Below, one piece after another: positions 23,230 to 34,500 of a stretch of DNA of 64,000 nt. Under the pieces are notes generated by a model. The model saw only the letters and a list, made by a program, of their open reading frames with translations, was not told the DNA's origin and made no database searches. The stretch covers positions 996,501 to 1,060,500 of the forward strand of contig JALECJ010000258.1 in assembly GCA_023515745.1 (NCBI GenBank). Direction: 5' to 3'. The position numbers and the translations under genes were made by a program. The DNA is from Amoeboaphelidium protococcarum. Its lineage: Eukaryota > Aphelidiomycota > Aphelidea. The number at the start of each line of letters is the position of its first letter. Position 1 is the stretch's first letter.

Positions 23230-23545
23230 TCGAGAGGTTGAATGTGGGTATACATTTGAGTTGAAAATAAATCGGATTATCCTATAATTTTACTTCTCTG
23301 TAGTTTAAAATGACAGAATTCCCAATTTTACATCAGAATCAATATCATAGAGGCATACACTGTACTGTGTGTGAGGGGCTATTTTTGAGTTTAACATGAA
23401 AGAGAAGCGCGTCCGCGTTGGCCGTTCTCTATCAGTCTGTCGTTCTCGATCTGCTGAAAACTTTCTTCTCAGCGATTCCCGTTCTTTCCCGGAACGAACA
23501 ATCACATCGCGACCTTAGAAGCTCTACTGTTAAGAAGAAGCTGTG
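23230..23545 (+). promoter_or_regulatory. Upstream region of SEC61
   Basis: A 316-bp gap between the co-directional IleRS and SEC61 genes. It has a short GC-richer patch (23405-23520) with GGAACGAACAA, a CGAAC word also seen in other upstream regions. No gene seen. Confidence 0.35.
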
Positions 23546-25085
23546 ATGGGAGGTAGGATTGTACTTGGAACTGGGTGAACCATACATTTCAAATCTAAAT
23601 ATGTAGTGAGATTTTTGCATTTGATTAGGCCGTTTATGGCTCTAATTCCTGAAGTTGCCCAGCCTGATAGAAGAGTAATTTATCCGTTGATTTTCAGCTC
23701 ATTATGACCATTGACGATTGGATGTGTTAAACTTGTAGGTGTAATTTAGAGAGAAGATTCTATGGACTGCCATTACTTTAATCATTTTTCTGGTGTGCTC
23801 CTAGATTCCGCTATATGGTATTATGAGTTCTGACTCCTCTGATCCCATGTTCTGGCTCCGTGTTATCATGGCCAGTAATCGTGGTACCTTGATGGAGTAT
23901 GGTATTACTCCGATTGTCACCTCTGGTATGATTATTCAACTTTTATCCGGAGCGGGTATTATTGAAGTGGACCACAGCTTGAAAGAAGATCGTGCCCTTT
24001 TCAATGGTGCGCAGAAGTTGTTGGCTATCATTATGACTTTTGGCCAGGCTCTGGTCAGTATTCTGAGTGGGTTCTACGGAGATCCAAAGGAAATTGGAGC
24101 TGGTATTTGTCTTCTACTAGTGTTGTAGTTGACTATCGCTGGTCTTATTGTCATTCTGCTGGATGAGATGTTGCAGAAGGGTTACGGACTGGGCGCCGGT
24201 ATCTCGCTGTTCATTGCCACCAATATTTGTGAGAATATCATGTGGCAGTCATTTTCACCAACCACTATCAACACTGGTCGTGGTACTGAGTTCCATGGAG
24301 CTATTCTGGCTTTCTTCCACTTGATCATCACCCGATCTGATAAGATGCGTGCCGTGCGTGAAGCCTTCTTTAGATCTCATGCACCAAACTTGTCCAGTCT
24401 GTTGTCGACTCTGGTCGTATTTGCCATTGTCATCTACTTTTAAGGATTCAGAATTGAAATTCCGGTGAAGAGCAACAAGTTTCGCGGTCATTAAGGTACT
24501 TTTCCTGTGAAGTTGTTCTATACCTCGAACATGCCTATCATGCTGCAGTCTGCGCTGGTGTCCAACATTTACTTTGTTTCCCAGCTGCTGTTCAATCGCT
24601 ATCCAGAGAATTTCCTTGTTCGTCTGGTTGGTGTCTGGGAGCCGTTGGAGGGAACTAGTTAGCTGAAGGCTAGCGGTGGAATGGCGTACTACATCTCCCC
24701 GCCTCACAACTGGGTGAGTGCGCTGAGTGATCCGATACACTTTGCGGTGTATGTAGCTTTTATGCTGTCTGCGTGCGCGTTCTTGTCCAAGACGTGGATT
24801 GAAGTGAGCGGATCATCGCCTCGTGACGTGGCGCGTCAGTTGAAGGAACAGCAAATGGTTATGCGTGGTCATCGTGAGGGATCAATGTACAAGGAGTTGA
24901 AGCGCATCATTCCGACTGCGGCCGCTTTCGGTGGAATGTGTATCGGTGCCCTGTCTATTGTGGCTGACATGATGGACGCGATTGGTAGCGGTACTGGTAT
25001 TTTACTGGCTGTGACGATCATCTACCAGTACTTTGAGATGTTCGTCAAGGAGTAGTCGGAACTGAGTGGTATTGATCTATTCTGA
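23546..25085 (+). CDS. SEC61A: SEC61 alpha, ER translocon channel
   Basis: Three exons (23546-23552, 23607-23674, 23739-25085) encode 473 aa. The first exon is only 7 nt (ATGGGAG), and splicing restores [12 protein letters not shown], the family start. The body has [21 protein letters not shown]-type loop [41 protein letters not shown] and the C-terminal [11 protein letters not shown]. Ten TM segments are expected, as in Sec61/SecY. It forms the protein-conducting pore of the ER with Sec61 beta and gamma. Several conserved glutamines are TAG or TAA, including CSQIPL. Length is normal (473 versus 476-480). The tiny first exon would be missed by automatic gene finders. Confidence 0.97.
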
Positions 25086-25501
25086 TCGACTGTTGCTGCC
25101 AAGAATTTTTTCTATTGATTACGACAATGAATTTGGGTAACATTAGTTAGTATGAGTCTTTCAATAGAAGACTTTTATACCAAGCATAGATTTTTATTTT
25201 ATTCTAATTTATTCTTTAGTTTTTAGAGTTGGTAAGAATTTGAGCGCAGTCCTATAATCATACTGACAGTGTTCTGTAGGTCGACGTCGCCACTTGATTA
25301 ACGAACGAAACGATCGCGCGTGAGTGAGTCGTTATGGAAACGCATTAGAAATCCTCAAGTTGCTATTGACAGTAGTATTATGTAGGACATTGTAACTATG
25401 CGCCTAATTTTATATTACCTTTAATACTTTCCAATTAAATTAATCAACACTGCTTTATCGTCTTTCTTATAAATACAAATCTATAATATATCAGCAATAG
25501 C
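25086..25501 (+). promoter_or_regulatory. Upstream region of SPG1
   Basis: A 416-bp AT-rich gap between SEC61 and the GTPase gene, both on plus. Around 25300 it contains AACGAACGAAACGATCGCGCG, sharing the CGAACGAA word with other promoters. No coding sequence recognised. Confidence 0.35.
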
Positions 25502-26225
25502 ATGGATTAAAGTACTTCTAGAAGCAACGCTACTGCCAACAACACTCTTGAAACGACCAACGATCGGACCGATGATGGCTCTGTAGAACAGTAGAAGAAA
25601 AAGTAAGTAATAGATTTATCCTTACGATAATAAAATGTGATTTATATTTATGTGATGTAGTATCGTGTTGAAGATTGGCATGTTGGGTGACTCTCAAATT
25701 GGTAAAACTTCATTGATGGTCAAGTATGTTGAGGGCACTTTTGATGAAGATTACATTCAGACTCTGGGCGTCAATTTTATGGAGAAGAGCATCACGTTGA
25801 AGAATAACGAAATCACCTTCTCCATCTGGGATCTGGGTGGGTAAAAAGAATTCGTGAACATGTTGCCTCTGGTGTGCAATGAGTCCGTGGCTCTACTGTT
25901 CATGTTTGATCTATCTAGAAAGTCCACGTTGAACTCTGTCAAGGAGTGGTATCGCCAGGCGCGAGGCTTCAACAAGACGGCGCTCCCGTTTCTCATCGGC
26001 ACCAAGTACGATCAGTTTCAGCAGCTGAGCAAGGAAGACCAAGAGGAGATCACCAGCCAGAGCCGAAAGTTTGCCAAGGCCATGAAGGCACCGCTGATCT
26101 TCACGTCCTCGCAGTAGGGTGTGAACATTCAGAAAATCTTCAAGATTGTTTTGAGTAAAGCGTTCGATATCAAGAGCAATATTCCACAAGTCACTGATGC
26201 TGGCGCAGCAATTTTAGAATATTGA
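25502..26225 (+). CDS. SPG1: SPG1/TEM1-type septation GTPase
   Basis: Two exons (25502-25602, 25661-26225; 58-nt intron) give 221 aa. Ras-like motifs: G1 GMLGDSQIGKTSLMVKYVEG, the effector segment YIQTLGVNFMEK, G3 WDLGGQKEF (Q is TAA), G4 GTKYDQ, and G5-like TSSQ. LGVNFMEK, FSIWDLGGQ and KEWYRQARGFNKTA are hallmarks of the Spg1/Tem1 family, which starts the septation initiation or mitotic exit network at the spindle pole body and triggers actomyosin ring closure. The C-terminus lacks a CAAX cysteine, as in Spg1. The N-terminal 50 residues are polar and variable. Myosin II and a large WDxDF-motif protein nearby fit the same process, though linkage may be chance. Confidence 0.94.
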
Positions 26226-26348
26226 GTTGGTTAGCGTTCTTGTTGAAAAATTAGAAATTTGCCTTCAATTTGATAATTTTTTATTATATTCCAGACGTCA
26301 CTAAATAATTACTTCACCATGTATAGCGAACAAAATTTTGAATGATAA

Positions 26349-29300
26349 TCAACGCTACTTTTGTCGATTTAAACAGATCAGCAGTAAGTATCCAATTACT
26401 CTCCAAACACAACCAATTATAATCATAATGATGATATCTACCAAGTATCTACCTAGTGTGAACCCAAACACGGCAGCGGACACGTTATAAATTTCAAACA
26501 CACCATCGAAAAGGAGCAGCTCTTCAGAATACCACGCCTCGGCTCCCCAGCGAGCATATGAAAGATCGAGAATCCAGCCAAGATTAATCTTCTACATGTC
26601 AGCCAAATTAGGGCCACCTCCACATAGCGCAGCCATAACAACAGCAAGACATACCGCAGTCATACTAGCATTCTCTCGCCTCACCATCATACCCAGAGCG
26701 AAAGACATTCCGTACACGCAAAAGAACATGAGTAGGTGAATGTAAAACATCAGGTAAAAGCTAATGTTAGGAGTCGCAAAGAAGTGGTAGAGCGAGCAGA
26801 AATGCCATGAAGTAATTACGAATCGATAGGTGGACGCGACATTCTTACCAACATAATAAGCCCAAGGACTATGACCGGTGGATGCCTCACGATAATACAC
26901 ATCGCGCTCTTCACTAAATACCTTGACGGCAGCAGGTGCAGCAGACAGACCGATTGCACATGAGACCAGCAGGCACAAGATCGGAATGACTACTTCAATC
27001 GGCGCAGGTGAGAGCAAAGTAAAAGGCACAATTAGCAATCCTTGGTACAGACCACCATTATAACTTGTCACAGCCAGGCCCATCAAAGATCCAGTGACAA
27101 CGGCCACGCCCAACTCTATAAAGAATGCATTGACTCGTCTGTATTACTAAAGCATGGATCTGTTATGAGCATTAACTAACTATACCATTGGATTAGCACC
27201 ACGCTCTTTACAAGCTTATCTCAATCTATCGTGAGATTCAGAGAGAGATTGATAACTCGCACTATCAGAATCACCCAGTCCTCTATCACTACCATCCTTC
27301 TCGACATCTTTGTCAGTATAAAATGTGCTCAGTCTATTTCTGCTGGTTCTCTTTTTCAAATCTTTCAAAGACTCAACATAGTCATCAGGAGTACTTAATA
27401 CATCCGCTGGCTATTCAAAACTATCATGGAACTTGTCTGAAAGGTCTTGATCATTAATACTCAGTGCCTCATTTTCTTTATTCTCACCACCAACTCTAGT
27501 AGTAGATTCCTGATCAAATTCACTTGACGCGACAACGATATCATTCAACTAATTAACAGGCGTGGCGGATGTCATGGCCAATTACGCACTTGGACCTCTT
27601 CTGTTCAAATAGCTTAAATCTGGCAAATCATTGCGGTTGAAGTCTTCTTACACCATCCAGGCTTGACTCAACTCCTTAACATCGTACTCCACAAACTCAG
27701 CCTTTCCATCTTCGACGAGCTATTGCATGTACATACTCAGATTCTGAGAGTCAATATTCTACGGCAGCAGAGATGGATTCAAACGCTAACCTTTACCACT
27801 AAGAATATCCATAAGGACGTCAGCTGGGTTATTTTTCGGATTAAAGTAAAAGCCAAGACTCTCAAAATAGTCCAAAACTTCTTCTCTAGGACCAAGGTAC
27901 GCAGTATTACCACCTTGGGCAATCATGAGCACATCATCAAACTATTCGAAAATCTCATATCTAGGCTAATGCACCACAGCCACGACAGTAATACCAATAT
28001 CCTACGCAGTTCTCTTCATGATGTTGGCCACCTTCAAAGCAGCGGTACTATCCAGACCGGAGGTGGGTTCATCCAAAAAGATTGCACTTGGAGCAGTGGC
28101 CAATTCCATACCGATATTAACACGCTTTCTCTAACCACCACTCACGGCAGACGTCATGTTGTTGGCAACGTGAGACAACTCCAAAGCATCCAGCACTTCA
28201 TCAACAAACTTTTCCACCTCAGCACTGGACCAGGAGCGGGGCAGACGAGTCTTGGCAGAGTAGGCAATATTCTCACGAACAGTCAACTCTTCAAGCATAA
28301 CATCATCCTAAGGCACGTACCCAATAATCTTCTTATACTTGTGCATCTCCACCTCCTTACCATTAATCAGCAATTTACCTCCAGTTCTATTCAACTTGCC
28401 CGTCAACACATTCATAAATGTACTCTTACCAGCACCAGATGGGCCCATAATTACAGTCACTCTGTTAGGTACAATCAAACCATTGACACCATTCAAAATA
28501 CACTTACCAGACGGCAGAGTCAAAGACAAACGATCAAATTCAAAGTGCAAACTCAAATCTTGACCATTCTAGGCGCGTTTAAAAGCATGCAGCAAATCAT
28601 GCAGATTATGACTGAAATGAGTGCTCGACACTTTGGTCACCACCGTGTTCTGTGCACGATTACGACTGAAAGTGGCAGCGGCACTGCATACAGAAGATCT
28701 ACCATAAGGATTATTGTCAGCTATATCAATCGTACTATGACTAGGACGAGCGGCATACGCACCAACAGAAGCTTAATGATTGTTAACAGCAGTTGGACGC
28801 TTCTTGGTCTCTTCAGGAGACTTGATGTTAACATGAATAGGCAGGAACATTCCCACCCAGTTGATGAATCTGATCAATCTGCGTCTGTAATAAGCCTTAA
28901 ATCCACGCTTCTTCCCAGCAATGGTACTACCATCAAAATCATCCTGATCATCCAACTCTTCAGAAGAAGGCTTAGTCAAGAATAAGATCTTACTCTTATC
29001 GTCAGACATATGCACTTCACTGATGGTACCGATGTTACGGCCAACCTTCATGCGATTCATCTTCTTGGCGCGACGCTTTTAGTCTCTCAGACCGCGACAC
29101 TTTAGTACAATCAGCAGGATAACGATAAAGACATCCATTACAGCAGCGACCAACAGTCCACCATAGTATGATTACTTGAACGAGCCCTCAGGACAAATGC
29201 TCATAGGCTACGTGCACGGAATAGGAACAACGCGGCCAGTGGGACAGTAATGATTCTCTGGACATATGATCTTCTCCCTAGGATTCGGACAATAGAATCC

Positions 29301-29889
29301 CTTTGGACACGGCACCGGCTCATAAAGACCTTGTGGCTCACAGAAATTGGATGTCAGACGCAGCGACTGACACTTGAGCGTAGGCGGACACATTTGCGGA
29401 TTAGATATCGGATTATCAGGAGACGTGTTCGGGCAGTAGAAGTGCTGCGGACACGAATTATTTGCAGACAAGATCACCGGGGCAAAATTGGCTCCCTGCA
29501 GGCATACACCTTCACCAATAGGCTGTGGCAACTCTGGAGGCACCGGAGCAGGAATCTTGAATATGCCACGGAAAAGATTACCAAAATTTATAGACGTACT
29601 AATGTCACCTTGACTCATCTGTTTATATGCAAATTCAATATGGAAGGACTACGATATAGGAAATCTTTACTAGTGATTATTACAATCTACACACAGAAGT
29701 GGTACACGGCAGAAATACCAAAACTAATTCTCAGATACTGGCCGAGACTTGACAAATGGGAAGATAGAGCAAGAGGATTAAAAAGGATGGGGTAGACTAA
29801 GAAGGCGTCACTATGACGGTAAGGGGCTCAATCTTCCACTTTCTCTTCTCGGCCTTCTTCTCGCTGCGTGATCTCCTCCTTTTGCGCAT
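26349..29889 (-). CDS. ABCG-type half transporter with Cys-rich N-terminal ectodomain
   Basis: Two exons (29739-29889, 26349-29686; 52-nt intron) encode 1162 aa. A signal peptide ([15 protein letters not shown], residues about 36-50) leads to a Cys-rich lumenal or extracellular domain with repeated CPxxxYCP units ([20 protein letters not shown]), TM1 near residue 225, then the ATPase: Walker [11 protein letters not shown]-loop VPQDD (Q is TAG), signature VSGGQRKRVNIG (Q is TAG), Walker [13 protein letters not shown], switch His VVHQP. A long polar linker precedes the C-terminal TM bundle (from about 905). NBD-TMD order and the Cys-rich leader match the ABCG24/28 subtype of plants, oomycetes and other protists; substrates are mostly lipids or hydrophobic compounds. 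An ATG at 29977 opens an overlapping out-of-frame uORF. Confidence 0.92.
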
Positions 29890-29977
29890 TCAGATCATAA
29901 ATCTTTTCCTTTTTGAGACAAAGTGCACGCGCTGGTGGCGTTTCAATTTGATCTTGTGATTTTAATTTAATTATCAT
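29828..29977 (-). promoter_or_regulatory. Overlapping upstream ORF of the ABCG gene
   Basis: ATG 29977 opens a 49-codon frame that ends at TGA 29828, about 60 nt inside the ABCG coding region and out of frame with it. If the transcript starts upstream of 29977, this uORF would dampen ABCG translation. Alternatively transcription starts after it. Confidence 0.35.
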
Positions 29978-30194
29978 TGCTTGTTGAATTTTCTATTAGT
30001 TATAAATTCAATTTCATAAAATACTTTAAAATGACATTGATCTTGAGCTGATTCTAAATTGGCTTTACGCAGAGTGTCAGTTTGTATTTTAGTTTTGTTG
30101 ATATGTGTAAAATCAATGACTGAAAATAATCTCTTTAATAATAAAAGCGCTAAGCTAAATTTCAAGTCTATTTTTTATTCTTCTACTCATATAA
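29978..30194. other. Intergenic, ABCG start / coiled-coil gene end
   Basis: AT-rich, no gene seen. It serves as upstream region of the minus-strand ABCG gene. A long run of T/A near 30160-30180 follows the coiled-coil gene's TGA, whose next in-frame TGA is about a dozen codons on. Confidence 0.4.
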
Positions 30195-31256
30195 TCAATT
30201 TGGAATCTCAAAACTAATCGACTTTTTACTCTTTTAACTTGAGATTGAATTCTATGAAGACTTAACAGGTTATTGACTGGACTTTGATTCAACAACCTTA
30301 TTCACCGGAGTCAATCGAGGAACTTGGATCGCAGATTGTATTGACGCGTCAGATATATGAGCATAGTTCACTTTAAATGCATCTTCTTATTTAACCCGCC
30401 CAGGCTCTTTTTAATTTTCAATTTAATCCCGCTCCTTCAAAGTCACCTCACCAGGCTCATGCAAAGACACCCCTTAGTAAAAATCTTTACTTTGATGTGA
30501 TTTCTTTCTGTCATTAAATGACTAATTAACTTTATCACTCTTACTACTTTCTTTAGGTGAATGTTCACTTCGATTCAATGATTTAATAGTTTACTTTGAC
30601 GGAGATTATTCACTGATCTATGCAGATGGCTTATCCTTTAAAGTACTCTAATTCTTTGTACTTTACGACGTATTCGTAGGCGCATCTTTGATCTTCTTAG
30701 CTTTCGCATTCAAACTATCATCGCGTGGTTTGGTAGAGGACTCAAGTTTCAACGTCTCAAATTCCAATTGCACAGCTCTAAGTTAAACTTCAAGCTTATT
30801 CAATTGGCTCTATTTACTATTCTATCGAAGCTGTTCAATTTCTGTGCGCAGTGCGGCAATCTCAGTGTCTTTCTACTTGATTGTGTCTTTCAAACGCCCG
30901 ACCAAGTAGCTGTCTTCAATTCTAAAGGAATCCGCGGTCTGATGATCTCCCGGTGAAACAGTCAGTCCCAAGCGCATCTTAAGCAACTACTCGTATTCAC
31001 TATCCTTCTTCTTCTGCTCCTCTGTCATTCGCCTTATCTAAGTTAGTTGAAGTTTATTCTTATCCTGCAACTCGTGTACTTATTTCTTTAATGCGGTAAT
31101 CTCATCGAATAATCGCTCGTTTGAATAGAATGGGGTCGTTGGACTTTGACTCGATTTTGGTCTCAATGGATGCATCTACTTCTACTATTCCGATTGATCA
31201 ACATCAGGACTTTAAGATCCTCCCTATACAGATGATCTATTCTCGCTCTTTGACAT
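30195..31256 (-). CDS. Low-complexity coiled-coil protein, unrecognised
   Basis: A single frame of 353 aa from ATG 31256 to TGA 30195. Residues about 40-190 are strongly heptad-like with runs such as EEQKKKDSEYEQLLKMRLG and DTEIAALRTEIEQLRQNS, interrupted by a conserved-looking LTVSPGDHQTADSFRIEDSYL. The C-terminal half is Ser/Lys/Gln-rich and disordered. No catalytic or membrane feature. Coiled coil plus charged disordered tail is common in cytoskeletal, centrosomal and septum proteins, but nothing identifies a family. Some 37 TAR codons occur in the frame, and their absence as stops over 353 codons makes the gene credible. It lies between the ABCG gene and the divergent TPR gene. Confidence 0.7.
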
Positions 31257-31583
31257 AATACACTACGATATTAGACTTCACAAGATAAATATAATCAAGA
31301 AACAGCAATGTAAGAAGTTATAACAATAGCAATCAAGAAGAAGAAGCCATGTAAAGAAGAGTTGATACCAACAACTATCATTGCGAGAGATCAAACAATG
31401 ACCGTCACTCGCACATACGGACTTCACTCTGAAACAATTACTTTGAATTTTGTTGTAACAATCAACTTCTTTTCCTTGGTACTGTACATTGTCTATTGTT
31501 GTATTCACTCAAGTGCCTTATTCATAATAATAACATCTTTTACCTGAATTACTACTGTATTGATTAATATCTTCAATTGAGGA
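31257..31583. promoter_or_regulatory. Divergent promoter, coiled-coil protein / TPR protein
   Basis: A 327-bp AT-rich gap between divergent starts at 31256 and 31584. It has no coding sequence and no clear copy of the GTTTCACT word. Confidence 0.4.
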
Positions 31584-34500
31584 ATGGATGATAGCGAAAA
31601 CTGGGATTCTGATTTTGGTGGAAATGATGTTGCGCCGTAAATTGTAAAGGCTGATACTGAAGCTTCTACTGCGCTTGTGGGTCTTCATGCTGGCAATTTT
31701 TAAGTAGAAGATTGGGATGATGAATTTCAAGATGATATTGAAGTCGTCACACCTTCTACTAAGCAGGTGAACCTAACAAAGAATAGCTAGAGACCGTCCA
31801 TTGAGAAGAGTGCCGCTGTCAGTGTTCCTAATGGTGCTACGAATGCCAAAAGTCACTAACCTGATGCGAAATCCCCTGTATAGTCATAGAAATAATAATC
31901 AAAAGAACCCGATGAAGCAGAAGATGACTGGGATTCAGAGTTTCTAGGGGAGTAGATTGATAGAACTAAGCTGACCAAAAATCTACATACTGAGCTGTTT
32001 GCCACTCCAACTAGTGCTTCATCAACTTCTAGTCAACAAGGTGTTGGATAAGAATTGTCAGTTTAGAATTTTAGATTCGAAGATAAGTTTGCACTTAATG
32101 CCATTAAGACTGTCAAGTATCCAAAGAGTACAATGTTATTCAGTCTCACTATAAATTAGAGCAAGTTTATACCAGAGTCTCATATGGAGAACTTTATTGT
32201 CGGCCTTTTGGATAACGTGAATGATGATAGTAGGGCCAATACTGCAGATATCACAAACAGCGGTGATAGCTTGATTTAGAAATTATTTGATTAGTTTATG
32301 ACGGATTATAGACTTAATAATTTTGCGCAATGCGAGGACACTATTCAAAAGTACTTTGATTGTTTAGAGCAGCAGAAGATTTAACAAACCGCTGCGATTG
32401 AAGAGCAAGCTTTGAGATTAGTATCATACAATGCCAAGTGGAAAGTATTTAGTTAGTTGTAAATTCTCAGCAATAATGGCTTCAAATCCATGATAAATGG
32501 TAGTGCAGCTTTTGATATTTAAATGAGACTGCTGAAGATTGAGTCATCTGTTCATCATATGAAGAATGTTCTTCCATGTGAGCATGAGCTCTGTCAACTG
32601 TATGAACTACTTTTGCGTGAGTAGTCGAATAATATTGATGGCACTGCTTTAATCAGTCTCAAGTTGGCGGTGCTTAGTGATGTTCAGTGTCTGAATTTTG
32701 GTATTGATCCTCTTAGTACGGAAGCTTTGAAGTTGGAAGATTTGGAGGATGACTAGAGTGATGCATTTAGTATGATACATGATCAGATGCGTATTGCTGT
32801 AGACTCCGAGTACAGATTTAAAGAGATACAGGCGTTATATAGTAAGTCTTCACTCAGCTATGTAAAGGCTAAAGCTGCTTATGTTTGTGCTCTATATGAA
32901 ATGCATGAAAATAATTCATTGGCGGTTGCAGAGTCTTTGGCTTTCGAATGCATTTGTCTACTGCATTAGTTGAAGACGCGTCATAGTAATCCAATCTTGT
33001 CAACTCTTGGTTACAATGCTCTCCGACTGTATGGAGAATTGCTGTTGTTGAACAAGAAGGCTCTATTTGCTATTTATGCTTTCGATGCTGCTCTTGAGAA
33101 TTTGAGGCTGAGAAAACGACCTGTTACTTTTATTCAATTGTCTAATTTGGCATCTATTTGTTTGGATAATTGCCAAATAGAAAAGGCAATCAAGTTTTAT
33201 TATGCCGCAATTGATCTCTGTGCATTGGAGGAGAAGCATAATGAGTATTTCCATCTGGTTCAAACTTTGGCTAATGTGTATATAGAGTCCGGGTTTGCAT
33301 ATTAGGCCATAAGATTGTTGAAAGCCTGCTTTAATAAGTATATCAATTTGGGTAATCTTTAAAACCACTGGATTGATCAGTTACGAAAGATTACTATAAT
33401 GATCGCTGACGTTTGTTTATAAGTCGGTGATTTTGCAGAAGCGTCCGCCTATCTGTCCACATTTATTGCTGAGCATAGCACATCAGTTGACTGTTTTGAT
33501 TTGACACTGAAATTGGCCAAAGTTTATCGTAAATGTGGATGGACGTTTGACGCTATTGATTTGTTGTGCAACGAGAAATAGATTAGAGAGGACGCCATTC
33601 TGAATGGGCTTTTATTTTAGGCTGATTTTGTGCCTTCTGAGGCTGGTAAAGCTGTCGGTCGCTATTTGTTCAACTACTAAACTTCCAATACTTAATCTCA
33701 TCTAGTTTGTGTTCAGATTATTAAATGTCTGATTGATTTGCATCGCTATAGTGAAGCTGCAGCTTTGTATGACAGATACATGGAAGATTCTGATTTGGTT
33801 CTGAAAGCGCGATTGATTTCTAAAGTGTCCATCTTGAGTGATAGAGAAGATTTAAATCAAGCGTTTGCGAGGGATAATGTGCGATCAAGCATGTCTATTG
33901 GAAATATGCCCATGTTCTCGTCAGCTCGAAAATCATCGTTTATGACGCGTCGCTCACCATCAGAAATTTCTCCAGATGGTTCCGCTAAAGCTTTTACAGT
34001 CGTCAGGAATGCTTTTGATATTCTGGTAAGAGAATCCTCAGTGTCTAATACTTTAATGGCAAGAAGATGGTTTGTAAGTTTGTTCTTGGATCATACTTAT
34101 GCAGCAGTCGCTATTGATGGTTAGAAACTGCAGGATGTTTTAAAGTCGATCCAATTTGATTTCCCTTTAGAGAAGTTACTAGATTATGCTCAGAAATGTC
34201 TCGCCAATTCGTTGCAGTTGAGAAATTTGAAGCATTGCCTGATTGATTATGTCAATGTAGTTGAGTTGCTATTGGTTATGGGAAAATCAGAATTGTGTCT
34301 GGAATTCTACAAAGAGGCTGTGAGATTTGTGGATTTTTTTTATTGTGTTAGCAACTACACTGGGCGGGTACCTCAATCCGTCCTAACTTGTTACATGAAG
34401 CTGAGTCGTTATCTGTTCGCCGTTCAGGACTCCAAACTACGAGCAGATTATGAATATGTTGCATGCGCATATCTATAGCTAGAATAGTAATTTTTAGCTC

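Noticed and set aside
27663-28985. 440-codon plus-strand frame without standard stops
   Set aside because: Exact antisense of the ABC ATPase domain; the minus strand carries all ABC motifs.
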